Shown in pieces: positions 23,990 through 32,089 of a stretch of 64,000 nucleotides of DNA (position 1 is the stretch's first letter; every line of letters begins with the position of its first letter). Location of the stretch: the NCBI GenBank assembly GCA_015698045.1, contig BLAL01000059.1, positions 563,001-627,000 of the forward strand, read 5' to 3'. A model generated the notes under the pieces. That model saw only the letters and a program-made list of their open reading frames with translations. It ran no database searches and was not told where the DNA came from. A program made the translations under genes and the position numbers. The stretch is from Rhizophagus clarus (taxonomy: Eukaryota > Glomeromycota > Glomeromycetes > Glomerales > Glomeraceae).

Positions 23990-25219
23990 ATGTTGGCAAG
24001 AGGTATTGGCAAAGCTAGTAGTATATCCATCATGTCGGGTTCAGAGCAAAGTAGTGTGTCATCGTCCTTTCTTACCAATCTTAGAATCCTTGGATATAAA
24101 ATACTTAAAAGTCTCGAAGAGAAAGATGTCAGAGATATTGACGTTCCAGAACTAGGGCCATGTTCCGAAGGTAATGAGGAAATTTTTTCATTTCCCATTA
24201 CAGGATTCACCACGCTCGCCTGTGGCCATACTTACCATAGACTTTGTATAGAAAAAAAGCTTCCGAATTCTTGCCCATTACCTGGTTGTGGAAAGAACGT
24301 TGACACTATAGAAGCTAGAAGGGATTCGCAATCATCCCAATCAAGCGGTGTTTCGGCTATATCAACCCTGATGGGCGAAAAGTTTACAATAACTTCGCCA
24401 ACAATACACGAAGATGCTATAGAAGATGTGGAGGTTGCCATGTATCAACAAACTGAAAGTGAACGAAGCAGTTTAACGTATGCAAAATGTTCTGAAGATA
24501 TTGCCCAAGTCTTTTCCCAAGCATCCTCAAGACCGCTCGTATTTTTGCCCTGTAAGCATGCTGTGCATTACGATTGCATCGATAACCCGCAAAAGCTATG
24601 CCCTATTTGCCAATCATCCGAAGGAACTGAGGCGGGGAAAAAACGTTCTAATGAGTTTGCTTCTGAAAAAGTCTCAAATAAAAAAGCGAAGCAGACCAGG
24701 AAGCAGATTGATAGAAATGATTCCCCTACATTGAAAAAACTAATTATGGAGTTGACTTCTGCTGAGTCCCTAGAAGATGGTCTCTCTCAAGACCCCCTCA
24801 TCACTTTGCAGTCGAGTGTCTCTGAGATGGATGTAAACTCGCTTGATTTTCTCAATTTATATAATAAGATTGATACTACTGAAGACAATCTTCGAAGAAC
24901 CACTCATGATTTGCTTTGTTGCTATTATAATTTTGGCCAAGCCATTAAGCAGTTGTTCGATCATTTTAGGAAAACTTGTAATGAGGATGTATCTAATGCT
25001 AAAGTTAATGATAGAATCATGAATCAGATTTCTGTGCAAGATAAACTTACTGAGACTAACCTTCGAAAAAGAAAGGAAAGGGGTAAAAAGGTTTTCAGGC
25101 TCTTTAGTAATGTTGGTGGTATAGAAGCAATAGAACGGTTAAAGTCTTTTAATGCTACTTCAATCTTAAATCTATCCCCAGATGATGTCAATTTTCTTAT
25201 TGCTAGATTAAACAAATAA
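23990..25219 (+). CDS. RING-like double zinc-binding protein with C-terminal helical module
   Basis: 409 residues in a single exon without stops. The first zinc-binding set is C78-H80-H83-C86-C95-C100 (LACGHTYHRLC, then SCPLPGC). The second is C167 with C188-H190-H193-C196-C204-C207 (FLPCKHAVHYDC, then LCPIC), the second half of a RING-type finger. A basic, nuclear-signal-like stretch (KKRSNEFASEKVSNKKAKQT) follows. The last ~35 residues (GGIEAIERLKSFNATSIL, then NLSPDDVNFLIARLNK) form a helical module also found at 37575-37675. RING proteins are usually ubiquitin ligases, so ubiquitin transfer is inferred, not shown. A second in-frame ATG at about residue 15 (MSGSEQ) could be the real start. 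It is intact cargo inside the transposon. Confidence 0.7.
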   Translation: MLARGIGKASSISIMSGSEQSSVSSSFLTNLRILGYKILKSLEEKDVRDIDVPELGPCSEGNEEIFSFPITGFTTLACGHTYHRLCIEKKLPNSCPLPGCGKNVDTIEARRDSQSSQSSGVSAISTLMGEKFTITSPTIHEDAIEDVEVAMYQQTESERSSLTYAKCSEDIAQVFSQASSRPLVFLPCKHAVHYDCIDNPQKLCPICQSSEGTEAGKKRSNEFASEKVSNKKAKQTRKQIDRNDSPTLKKLIMELTSAESLEDGLSQDPLITLQSSVSEMDVNSLDFLNLYNKIDTTEDNLRRTTHDLLCCYYNFGQAIKQLFDHFRKTCNEDVSNAKVNDRIMNQISVQDKLTETNLRKRKERGKKVFRLFSNVGGIEAIERLKSFNATSILNLSPDDVNFLIARLNK

Positions 25220-25319
25220 ATAGTACCTACTGCTATATGTATGTCGTATAACTCTTGATAATAAAGGATCCCTTCAGGACCGGCTACGGCCATTTTTGAT
25301 TTTTTATTTGTAAAGTAGT

Positions 25320-25457
25320 GTGACATTAATGTCACGGCTCTCAGAGCCAAAATCATAAACTTTCCAGTTTTCATTCTTCCATAAAAATTGGTATAACCCA
25401 TAACTCTGTTCCAAACTTTGCCAGATCTCATTGGTTTAGCTGTGACATTAATGTCAC
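25320..25457. repeat. Two identical 16-bp palindromes 122 bp apart
   Basis: GTGACATTAATGTCAC occurs at 25320-25335 and again at 25442-25457. Each is a perfect palindrome. They lie in the gap between the RING gene and the ATPase gene. A minus-strand open frame (25491-25246) spans them but has no recognisable motif. Confidence 0.75.
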
Positions 25458-25500
25458 ACTTCTCCCAATAAGATTTCGAATAAGAATCCATATGACTAAA

Positions 25501-25800
25501 TTAGCCGATCATCTTGAACATGTGCATAATAATTTTCAGGCTATCCAGCTAAAGAAAAAATCCGAAATCTGATTGGCCGATCATCTCGTGATTTATATAA
25601 ACTCACTAGCGCCTGGAACTCTCCTAGAACTATCGAGGAACTGGGCTCTAGGCGCTTCGCACAGGGAACTGGGGAGATCCCATGTGATACTAAACTTCAA
25701 TACAATTTTTGTAATTTAGCCTCTGGCCAGAGAAAATTTATTAAAACCCAGTAATAATTCCAAATACCCTATTACCTTCTGCCCATAAGAAGTAAATCGA
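25501..25800. other. Junction between cargo and core genes of the element
   Basis: No gene supported. A TATA-like ATTTATATAAACTC at ~25590 and a somewhat GC-richer stretch (25605-25690) are visible, with no clear repeat or RNA fold. Confidence 0.4.
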
Positions 25801-25809
25801 CATTTAAAT

Positions 25810-25960
25810 TGACATCTAAGATCGATCTTAGATGAATCTGTGATGATTCTAAAATCATTCTTGGATGATTCTGTGATCGATCTTAGATGAATCTGTGATG
25901 ATTCTAGAATCATTTTTGGATGATCTTAGATCAATCTTAGATGAACACGTGATCATTTTA
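25810..25960. repeat. Tandem repeat expanding the tail of the packaging ATPase gene
   Basis: Two and a half copies of a ~55-60-bp unit built from ATCTTAGATGAATCTGTGAT and GATTCTAGAATCATT. On the minus strand it encodes repeats of SSKIDLR and DSRIITDSSKIDHR at the C-terminus of the ATPase. Confidence 0.75.
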
Positions 25961-26688
25961 GAAGCGTTATTCAAGAACGATTCCATAAAAGTTCTAAGAC
26001 TAGTATCCCATCGAACTCTGATTGCTAAAGGGTCAGTTTTAGGGCGTCTTAAGTCAAATACTATAAATTCCTTGCCTAAAGTTAGTTCATCAATAACTGG
26101 AGCAAGAGAATCTGATTCATTAGTATACTGCCTAATGATGCGCTTTGTATCACTTAAACTACCATGCCCACCATGTAGAGAAATATAATTCACATTTTCT
26201 CGAATTGCTTTTGGGATAGTAAAGAATCTTTGGGCTACATAAATAGCTGAAATATTTCTATGTCATCCATGGGTAAAGTATCCAGTTATTTTTTCTTGGA
26301 TGTTTTTAGGGACATCCATTAAATCCTCAAATATAACTACAGTAGCAATTTCGGGATCAAAGTCTTCTACATCCAGCATTTGGTGATATGAAATCGCTCT
26401 AAAAGTAACGTCTTCATTATCATCAAAGAAATCCTTTACTATTTGCCATTTAGGTTCGTCTAAATACCTACAAATAAGAACTATTTCATCACAAAGAATA
26501 TATCGATTTCCATCCTCTTTAGCTTTTGCATCTCCCATTAGTAAATTAAAAAGTATGGTAGTCTTTCCAGAATCTGAGCTACCAGCTACAGTAAGACGAA
26601 AATTCCATACTGGAGCATATTCATTTCCTTGCCTAGTATCACCGGTATACTCATCCAAATTGTACACATATAAGTCCATTTTAAGCAA
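25855..26688 (-). pseudogene. A32/FtsK-type genome-packaging ATPase with one in-frame TGA
   Basis: 277 codons read through one stop. Walker A is GSSDSGKT at residues 36-43 and Walker B is VVIFED at 117-122. Then comes the motif region HRNISAIYVAQRFF, followed by IPKAIREN, which is typical of poxvirus A32, NCLDV and Polinton packaging ATPases. The TGA (26263-26265) sits between G141 and H143, where the family commonly has Arg (GRHxN), so CGA to TGA is the simple explanation. In related elements this enzyme pumps DNA into capsids. The C-terminal ~40 residues come from a tandem DNA repeat. The gene is divergent from the coiled-coil/Gag block, with only ~31 bp between starts, containing TATATAGTGTATAGTATATT. 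Confidence 0.85.
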
Positions 26689-26719
26689 TTAGTAGTATAT
26701 AGTGTATAGTATATTCAAA

Positions 26720-27370
26720 ATGGCATATGTTCCCACTGATCCTACAGGCGTTCCTCCAGCACATTTAGTAGCAATGGATATTAATCAGCTAATTAATGCA
26801 CTTAAGAATGGCGCAGATGCCCTGCTGGTAAATGGTTGAATGACTGTTACACCAAATCTTATAAATATTAATCATGAGATTAAGCACATTATTGGATTAA
26901 TTATAGATCATGGTATACAGGTTGAAGAAAGAGCAAGACAAACTAGGGAAGAGCTTGATACTTCAACTGGTTTATTAAATTTTTTGCAAGAAGTGACCAA
27001 TGCTAGAGAACGTGAGATTCATGGTATTAGACAGCGTCTTATTGCATGTCAAAATGAGAGGAACAGATTGCAAAATGAAAGAAATCATCAGGTAAATGCA
27101 AATCGTGATCAAGCTAATCAATTACAAGTTCAGCAAGTACAGCAAAGAAGAATTAGGGATACTTTGCAACAAAGAAATAATAGATTAACACACCAACTTG
27201 CAATAGAACGACTTATATCTAGAAACTTGGGACAAATTCGTGATAGAATGCAAGCACAACTGGCTGTACTTAGAATTCAAGCGCAGTGGTTTCGAATTAG
27301 ACAAGCAAATCCCATAGTCAACAATCCTCCTCCAGATAATCCTCCAGTAATATGGCTACCGTTGCAATAG
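26720..27370 (+). pseudogene. Coiled-coil protein upstream of Gag, one in-frame TGA
   Basis: 217-codon frame starting MAYVPTDPTGVPPAHLVAMD, with TGA at 26837-26839 (codon 40). It continues at MTVTPNLININHEIKHIIG. Residues ~75-180 form a long Arg/Gln/Asn-rich coiled coil (LIACQNERNRLQNERN, RRIRDTLQQRNNRLT). The end is proline-rich (PPPDNPP). The last 19 bp overlap the Gag start in a different frame. Its position just before Gag suggests a structural or RNA/DNA-binding virion component, but no family is recognised. An internal start at 26840 could still yield 176 residues. Confidence 0.65.
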
Positions 27371-28812
27371 GAATGCCAGTTTTTGCTGGAAATAATGATG
27401 ATGATCTTGAGAGATTTTTTGAGTTATATAAGGGCTACTATATTCATAGTATTGGAATTGATCCATCGGCTGTTGCAGGTAATCCAGCAGGTTGGGAGAA
27501 AGCTATAGGTATACTTCGTGCTTGCTTAACTGGTCTGGCCGCCAGATAGTATGATGCTAATATCCTAGGAAAGAGAGTTAGACTTAGAAATATTCTTCTT
27601 CGTCTTGCACATGGTGATGAGCCAGCATTTAAGGCTTTGGCTGGTAATGCTGGTAATTGTCCAGTAAATTCATGGGTTGTAGGTTCTCCTGCAGAGGCTC
27701 ATATGGCGCTACCTGGTGGTGGTGGTGCAGGTAATAATGTTCCAGTCACTGATGCCTGGCCTGATTATGCTATAGAAGGAAATAGAGATATTTGGTTAAA
27801 TCGTGCTGGTATGAAATTTACTAATGACCCTCTTAATCACAATGTTCTTGGTGGTGGTGGTGCTGAAGCTGGTGTAGCAATTGCTGGTGGAGCAGGTGTC
27901 GGTTATCCGTATGTAATTCCAGCCCGTCTCTGTCATGTTCTAATTAAAATGCGTAATGAATTTCCTACACAGCAGAATGCCAGACGTCAGTTAAGGTTTG
28001 GTAACCTTTTTCAGGAAAATATGCCTGTTCGAGATTTCTATGATAAAGTTAGAAGAAGTGCTGAGTTATTAGGTTATGGTAATGATGTTTTAGTTAATCA
28101 GTTTTTAAGAGGTCTGAATGATGATTGTGCTATTGAGGCTGAAAGAATTGGTGCTGAACGGGCTATAGAGGAATTGGTAGGTCTTCTTGAACGAGTTGAA
28201 AAAAGAAAGTCTGAATTACGTCTTGGTAGAGAAAGACGAGAAAATATACAGTATCAGAGGAATAGACAAATTATTCCAGAGCAATTGCCACCAGTCGGTC
28301 AGGAACCAGTGATTTTAAAACCTGTACAAAATCATGCAGTTACCCAAGAAGAAATGAGTCGATTATTGCAACAACAGGCTGAAGGTTTTCAATCCCAGAT
28401 TTGCCAATTACAGGAGAGTCTTAAGGCTCGAGATGTAAAGCCAGTTTATAGACCTAAACCTAAACCTAAGCCTCAATATCAGGATGATTGGGATGATATT
28501 CCTGATGAAGCTTTTAATCCGCCTGATGAAGATGAGGTTGATAATAGGCATTTACAACAGTTGTTTGATGCTGTACCAGGTGAACCTGCTCCTAGAAATA
28601 CATTAGCACAAAGATTAGCTGGTAAGATTGCTAAAAGAATCGCAAAAGCTAGAGAAAAACGTGAAGATGCAGAGTTAAATAGGGCAATGCGTGAACTTTC
28701 CTTGGATGATCATGATGATCCTATGGATACTTCCAATGCTATTCGAGGTGTACCTATAGAACTTGTTCAAGGTGAGAATGGAGAAATTATGCTTGTCCAA
28801 AAAAAAAGATAG
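27352..28812 (+). pseudogene. Gag-like capsid protein with one in-frame TAG
   Basis: 486-codon frame, starting ATG at 27352 and interrupted by TAG at 27547-27549 (codon 66, between LAAR and YDAN). The N-terminal part (FAGNNDDDLERFFELYKGYY, then GWEKAIGILRACLTG) and the capsid C-terminal-domain part (FGNLFQENMPVRDFYDKVR, then VNQFLRGLNDDCAI) match the layout of Ty3/gypsy-type capsid domains. In between is a Gly-rich insert (GGGGAGN, GGGGAEAG). The C-terminus is charged and has KPKPKPQ. No zinc knuckle is seen. It ends at TAG right after an A9 run that could shift ribosomes into the protease frame. In this element it takes the place where Polintons encode a jelly-roll capsid. Confidence 0.8.
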
Positions 28813-29516
28813 TTTCAAATAAAGGTAAACTACCAGCAACTAAATCACCATCAGCATCTAAATCGACACCTAAATCAGCATCTAATTCGACTAAGATGGT
28901 AAAACTTCCTGCTATTAAGCCACAAACAAACTTTACTAAAACGGAGCTCTTAAATCTTCTAAAACTTGCTGATATCAGAAAGATTATTCAGGAGATCGTC
29001 TATAAAATATTAGAAAACTATAAAAGTGCTCCTCAAGAACAACCAGAAGTACAAGAGGAATATTCGGACCCAGTGGCTATGGATATTGATGTTGCTTGGT
29101 TGGAAAATTCTAAGGATCTTTTGGCTATAAATGGAAATATAAATGGGATAGATATTCAGTGTTTAGCCGATTCCTGTGCTAATGTCTTTTTTATCCAAGA
29201 AGAAGCATGTCACGAACTAAAACTAAAAGCTGATAAATCTATAAAGCATAGTATTACTGGTGCATCAGGAGATAGTGAGACGCTTGGTATAGTAAAAAAT
29301 GTATCGATAGAGCTTTTACCACCACAGAGTGGTAGTTGTATCATTAAAGAAGATCTTGTAGTCCTGAAAGGATATAAGCATAGAGAGATTGGTTTGAGCC
29401 GAGCATGCCTTAGAAGGTATAATTATGATATTCATGAATCTCGAAAGCATATCGCCCTTACCTGCAATAATAAAGACTATTTTGTTCCCATAATTCCAGA
29501 TGCAAATAGGACATAA
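28776..29516 (+). CDS. Retropepsin-like protease, probably expressed by -1 frameshift from Gag
   Basis: The frame opens at 28776, overlaps the end of Gag by 37 nt and has its first ATG at 28896 (206 residues). The linker is Ser/Thr/Lys/Pro-rich (KSPSASKSTPKSASNSTK). The catalytic-type motif is CLADSCANVFFIQ, where most retropepsins have D-S/T-G-A, so the Gly is replaced by Cys. The second conserved region is REIGLSRACLRRYN, equivalent to the ILG...L..YN segment. There are no internal stops. A dimeric aspartic protease processing Gag is the inferred role. The Gly to Cys change raises the question of whether it is active. Confidence 0.7.
   Translation, partial: EWRNYACPKKKIVSNKGKLPATKSPSASKSTPKSASNSTKMVKLPAIKPQTNFTKTELLNLLKLADIRKIIQEIVYKILENYKSAPQEQPEVQEEYSDPVAMDIDVAWLENSKDLLAINGNINGIDIQCLADSCANVFFIQEEACHELKLKADKSIKHSITGASGDSETLGIVKNVSIELLPPQSGSCIIKEDLVVLKGYKHREIGLSRACLRRYNYDIHESRKHIALTCNNKDYFVPIIPDANRT
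28799..28807 (+). promoter_or_regulatory. A9 slippery run, candidate -1 ribosomal frameshift site
   Basis: Nine A residues end two bases before the Gag stop codon (TAG 28810-28812). The run contains A AAA AAA in the Gag frame, a classic slippery heptamer, and the protease frame is open from 28776 onward. I could not identify a clear pseudoknot downstream. Confidence 0.6.
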
Positions 29517-29562
29517 AAAAAAAATATAAAATTAGATCCATTCAATGGATTCTAGATAAGAT

Positions 29563-30168
29563 TCATTCGGCATCAAAATCACTTGAATCATCACTTAGAT
29601 CTTCATCAGAATCGCTTGGTTCATTCGGACCTAATTGCCAGTTTGCAGGATCGTCTGGATCTTCATTTCCCCAGTAATCTGAATACCAAACTGGATCTTC
29701 TGGTTCACCGAATGTTAGGATTTCATAAGGATCCAACCCATCAGCTAACATTCTGATATTATAAAATATATGATCCTTTTCTGTATTTTTATATGCAAAT
29801 CCATCTTGTAACATAATTTTTTCTATCTCTACCTGATACGCAAAAGCTACCCTTTTTTTATCGGCCAAATCCATAAATTTTTTATATAGAGAATCTTTAA
29901 GAGCTTTATTCGTACCTAAATATTTTTTAAAAGCATGTTCTAATTCTTCATCACTATTCTTATAATTTTCTATAGCTTTCCAGTAGTCTTTTTCGGCAAG
30001 CTGGTTAAGTTGATACATGATGACACGAGCAATTTCATGTATCTGAAATATATCTGTTCTCTTGAAAGTAGCATTAACATTATGGCCAGTTTCCTTGATT
30101 GGAGTATTTAGCCAGTTTTCTACCCACTCTGGGGATACATCTAAGAATTTAGCAATGTTTGTATACAT
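29563..30168 (-). CDS. Unknown protein with acidic C-terminus
   Basis: 201 residues without stops, convergent with the protease gene. It starts MYTNIAKFLDVSPEWVENWL, continues helical and Lys/Glu-rich (ENYKNSDEELEHAFKKYLG) and ends in a strongly acidic tail (PSDSDEDLSDDSSDFDAE). A TATA-like CATTATATACTAAAAG sits directly before the ATG. I do not recognise a family. The placement among core genes suggests a minor structural or regulatory element protein. The palindrome ATCCATTCAATGGAT near 29536 lies between it and the protease gene and may end both transcripts. Confidence 0.6.
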   Translation of the reverse strand: MYTNIAKFLDVSPEWVENWLNTPIKETGHNVNATFKRTDIFQIHEIARVIMYQLNQLAEKDYWKAIENYKNSDEELEHAFKKYLGTNKALKDSLYKKFMDLADKKRVAFAYQVEIEKIMLQDGFAYKNTEKDHIFYNIRMLADGLDPYEILTFGEPEDPVWYSDYWGNEDPDDPANWQLGPNEPSDSDEDLSDDSSDFDAE

Positions 30169-30307
30169 CTTTTAGTATATAATGGATGTGTTCAATTTCA
30201 AATATTTATTATACCCCTATCTTTAATTACAATTTTTGGGGGTATTTCAAAAAAAAAATATCCTATTTTGTATCATTATAGATACGTACTAGATTGAGGA
30301 CGTCTTC

Positions 30308-31396
30308 TTATAATCTATCAGCTGGCTCCCATGTAGATTCATCTTCTGGATAGCGCTCCCATTTGACTAAGTATTGGAGTTGACCTTTTCTAGTACGATG
30401 CTTAATAATCCTTTCAGGTACATATCTTTCTGGCCGTCCTCTTATGACTGAATCAGGTGGGGATTTTTCGTTAGCTGGAATAACCTGTAGTTCTTTTCTA
30501 GTATATGCACATCTAGATACTCCTAACCTGCCATGTGATCCATCAAGTAAATATGTAGGCGGTTGTTCAGGAGAAAGGATAAGTTTCTTAATTATACGAA
30601 CTTTTGGGTCCCATTTAATGTCGCCTATTCTGAACTTACCATGTAATTTTTTTCCAAGTACTGATATAGGTTCATGAAGTTTGGTTCAAACTTGTGTCCC
30701 CTCTAATAGTAATTCTGTATTTTTATCGATTTTAGGTGGACCTTCTGGGATTTTAGGTGGATCTCTTTGCCACTGTTCATCTACTAATCTTACTATATCA
30801 TGGAAATCTTCAGACCATTCCACTGACATCGCACCAGTTTTTAGTTCCTGTGCTGTCATCCTTTTGAGAAGTGGTTCTTGTATAGCCTGGATAGCCCTCT
30901 CTGCAAATGACTGCTGTCTATGATGTCCAAGTTCGCCAAACCTCATCATAACTCCAATGCTATTAAGGAAAAAATCACGTATTTGTGAGTTAGTAAATTC
31001 TGAACTAGAATCAGTTTCTAGTCTATGGGTAGGAGGTTGGATATGACCACGTTTATATATTTTAATAAATGCTTTTAATACACTATTAGCTGTCTTATTT
31101 TTGATAGGCTCAGCATCTACTCGTCTTCTGGATATTTCTACTATTACGAGAAAATAATGGTATCCCTTAGGGTCTATAGGCATTTCTGCTAAATCAGACT
31201 GCTGGGTAGCATTTTCTTTCCAGATGATTACTTTTGGACATTCAGATCTTTTCTCTTTTAGAGGTCTTCGATAGATGTTATAATGCTCTTGGTCTTTAAG
31301 AAGATGTGCTGGTACCCCTAATAGGTTATAAAATTTGTAATACCTCTCTAAAGGGGTCATATCGCTCAAAATTAATGTTTTACTTCTAGAATTCAA
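30308..31396 (-). pseudogene. Retroviral-type DDE integrase with SH3-like region and chromodomain, one TGA
   Basis: 363 codons including one in-frame TGA at 30686-30688, where VRTKLHEP is a plausible ancestral reading (CGA to TGA). The rve core has D68 (QSDLAEMP), D129 (RLETDSSSEF) and E166 (QQSFAERAIQ), with about 36 residues between the last two. After the stop the frame continues with KLHGKFRIGDIKWDPKVR, the SH3-like C-terminal region, and then a chromodomain (RYVPERIIKHRT, LQYLVKWERYPEDESTWEP). Chromodomain integrases occur in chromoviruses and in Polintons; the latter fits the neighbours. No zinc-binding HHCC region is visible. A second possible start is MTPLERYYKF at 31360. It would insert the element and may steer it to marked chromatin. 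Confidence 0.85.
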
Positions 31397-31406
31397 ATTT
31401 GTGGAT

Positions 31407-31676
31407 ATGACAGAGATATATTGTACAAAGTGTAGAAAGAAGACAGAAACCTCTTCAGAAGTTCAGGATATGACTAATAAAGGTCGATATCGAATTCATG
31501 GTGATTGTATTATCTGTGGGACACATAAGAATACCCTTACTGGTGAGAATTGGGAGGTTAAATCACACAGCAAAAGAGAGGTTCTGGATGCTAAGAAAAA
31601 GAGAAAGAAGACGGCTACAAACAAGAAGGCTAAGAAACTTGATCTTAAGATTTTGGATGCTGATGACAAAGTTTAG
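31407..31676 (+). CDS. Small zinc-ribbon protein, viral DUF5679-like
   Basis: 89 residues, beginning MTEIYCTKCRKKTET. A second cysteine pair lies in GDCIICGTHKN, giving a four-cysteine ribbon within ~40 residues. The rest is very basic (KKKRKKTATNKKAKK). The YC.KC...T ... C..CGT layout is that of a small zinc-ribbon family common in large DNA viruses. Its start is only ~10 bp from the divergent integrase start, so the two may share a promoter. Inferred role: nucleic-acid binding, possibly a core or condensing protein. Confidence 0.6.
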   Translation: MTEIYCTKCRKKTETSSEVQDMTNKGRYRIHGDCIICGTHKNTLTGENWEVKSHSKREVLDAKKKRKKTATNKKAKKLDLKILDADDKV

Positions 31677-31760
31677 GCTTATATTAAGAGGTATTTAAGG
31701 GAAGCGATAAAAGAGGATTAATTGAAAATATGATACGATTTATTAGTGATAAACGTAACA

Positions 31761-32027
31761 ATGGAAAGACCAACAACCCCTCCAAGTACTTCGAGATTAG
31801 AAAGTGAAGAAGAAGAAGGGATACCAGCTCCTACACAAGGTGATAGCTCTGTAAGTGAATATTTTGAGTCAATAAAATTGTATGCTATAGCCCAAAATGA
31901 GGATTTGGATCATATAAACATTAAAGTAGCATTCATTCTTAGATTAAAACTAGATAATGCAAAGCGTGCTAAAGAGTTTGGATTTGAAAAACCATTAAAA
32001 GAGATAGTTGAACATTTAGTTGGATGA
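31761..32027 (+). CDS. Small Gag C-terminal-domain paralogue
   Basis: 88 residues. After an acidic, proline-rich start, residues ~28-88 (VSEYFESIKLYAIAQNED, VAFILRLKLDNAKRAKEFG, EIVEHLVG) align with the capsid C-terminal domain of the element's Gag (VRDFYDKVRRSAELLGYG, VNQFLRGLNDDCAIEAERIG, EELVGLLE). It is therefore a free-standing capsid subdomain. No stops. It sits between the zinc-ribbon gene and the right TIR. A role as capsid accessory, or as a competitor limiting capsid assembly, is speculation. Confidence 0.55.
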   Translation: MERPTTPPSTSRLESEEEEGIPAPTQGDSSVSEYFESIKLYAIAQNEDLDHINIKVAFILRLKLDNAKRAKEFGFEKPLKEIVEHLVG

Positions 32028-32089
32028 TCGATATTAGCTGTTTTTTTTTCAGTATATTTGTCTCTTGGGGGTTGATACATTTAGATACG

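Noticed and set aside
25540..25690. A tRNA or tRNA-derived SINE
   Set aside because: No acceptor stem, anticodon arm or B-box could be fitted on either strand.
25855..31396. Reading ATPase, Gag, protease and integrase as an ordinary LTR retrotransposon
   Set aside because: No reverse transcriptase or RNase H, no LTRs, genes on both strands, and a packaging ATPase is present.
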